The notes under the pieces are model-generated. The model saw nothing but the letters and a program-made list of their open reading frames with translations, was not told where the DNA came from and did not search any database. From Williamsia serinedens (GTDB lineage Bacteria > Actinomycetota > Actinomycetes > Mycobacteriales > Mycobacteriaceae), in NCBI RefSeq assembly GCF_024171725.1, contig NZ_JAMTCG010000001.1, forward strand, positions 682,001 through 746,000: a DNA stretch of 64,000 bases, read 5' to 3'. A program made the translations under genes and the position numbers. The first letter of the stretch is position 1. Every line of letters starts with the position of its first letter. Below, piece after piece: positions 63,547 through 64,000 of this stretch.

Positions 63547-64000
63547 TCAGACCTCGGCCGATGCCTCCCGCGTCCAGGTGACGGTCACCGGCAGGTCGTC
63601 GTCCCACGGTTGCCGGGTGGCCATGTCGGCGACGCGCATCTCGCCGCGTTCGAACTCCCCTGTCGCGGCGTCGACGAGGCGGTAGCGCTGCCGTTGACGG
63701 TGGATCGGCTGCGCCTCGAGCAGCACCACCCGGACCTCGCCGGGCTCGAAGTGACACCGACGCTGCAGCGACGCGATCAGCTGTTCGTTCGACAGATGGC
63801 CGTCGCCGAAGTTCCACCCCATCGCCATGCTGCAGATGCGTTCACCGTCGGTGAGGACGTAGTCCGTCTCCGGTCGACCGGCCATCGCCCGGTGGGCCAG
63901 CGTGAACAGCGCGCGACCGTGGGTGTTGAAGGCGCGGAACGCATATCCCTTGTACATGGCGATCTGAGCGCCCTCCAGACCGCCGTAGACCCGCTCGAGC
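63547..64000 (-). CDS. hypothetical protein, 5' partial
   Basis: The frame is open to the window edge (… LERVYGGLEGAQIAMYKG), so ATG 63957 is probably internal and the N-terminus lies outside. About 150 aa are seen. No signal peptide or membrane segment is visible. YKGYAFRAFNTHGRALFTLAHRAMAG and GWNFGDGHLSNEQLIASLQRRCHFEPGEV are the best-ordered parts. I do not recognise the family. It lies 23 nt upstream of the esterase in the same direction. Confidence 0.65.
   Translation of the reverse strand, partial: LERVYGGLEGAQIAMYKGYAFRAFNTHGRALFTLAHRAMAGRPETDYVLTDGERICSMAMGWNFGDGHLSNEQLIASLQRRCHFEPGEVRVVLLEAQPIHRQRQRYRLVDAATGEFERGEMRVADMATRQPWDDDLPVTVTWTREASAEV

Overview
The window is very GC-rich, with third codon positions almost all G or C. 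It is densely packed with genes that often overlap by 4 bases (ATGA/GTGA). It looks like the chromosome of a mycolic-acid actinobacterium (order Mycobacteriales). Supporting signs are two MspA-type outer-membrane porins, a GarA/SecA2/PgsA2/GcvH neighbourhood, GuaB1, many leaderless start codons preceded by a TANNNT -10 box, and an IdeR/DtxR-like iron box. From gene content I would guess a Gordonia- or Williamsia-like organism rather than Mycobacterium itself. The genus is inference. No rRNA, tRNA, prophage, insertion sequence or CRISPR array is visible.

Layout. 0-9 kb: end of a beta-propeller protein facing a tandem pair of MspA-like porins; ammonium transporter behind the chaperone htpG; divergent glutamate decarboxylase; a PIG-L deacetylase; a family-2 glycosyltransferase. 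9-18 kb: a hot-dog thioesterase followed by recC-recB-recD in one tightly overlapping operon. 18-23.7 kb: a lipid-modification operon (flavin amine-oxidase-like protein, DUF1365, cyclopropane-synthase-like methyltransferase), a divergent SRPBCC-SDR fusion and a GNAT acetyltransferase. 23.8-51.7 kb: a long core block whose order matches, as far as I remember it, M. tuberculosis Rv1821-Rv1854c. It runs ndh, ureABCFGD, thioesterase, blaI, M56 protease, gnd, guaB1, two CorC-like CBS proteins, an unknown protein, glcB, an Rv1836c-like protein without its VWA domain, gcvP with a tandem glycine riboswitch, MerR, bifunctional nuclease, MerR, garA, gcvH, pgsA2, secA2. 51.8-64 kb: accessory metabolic genes, namely an alpha/beta hydrolase, DUF1990, mug, VOC, an endonuclease/phosphatase-family protein, Dabb, secreted phospholipase A2, alcohol dehydrogenase, aldo-keto reductase, a PIN-like/SDR fusion, aldehyde dehydrogenase, OsmC, carboxylesterase and a partial gene at the edge.

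How the genes work together. The core block links nitrogen and one-carbon metabolism (urease, glycine cleavage P and H proteins, the GarA 2-oxoglutarate switch) with glyoxylate/carbon flow (malate synthase G), the pentose phosphate pathway (gnd), purine salvage (GuaB1), respiration (Ndh-2) and envelope/export functions (PgsA2, SecA2, CBS membrane proteins).

The least ordinary features are small-scale DNA structures. (i) At three minus-strand genes the last 22-24 bases, stop codon included, are repeated in tandem downstream; at two of them the unit is exactly 8 codons and every copy ends in an in-frame TGA. (ii) Two arrays of 21-bp repeats lie in opposite orientation upstream of ureA. (iii) An iron-box-overlapped leaderless promoter could make a longer BlaI. 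(iv) There are at least two candidate leaderless small ORFs whose stop codon abuts or overlaps the next gene's start.
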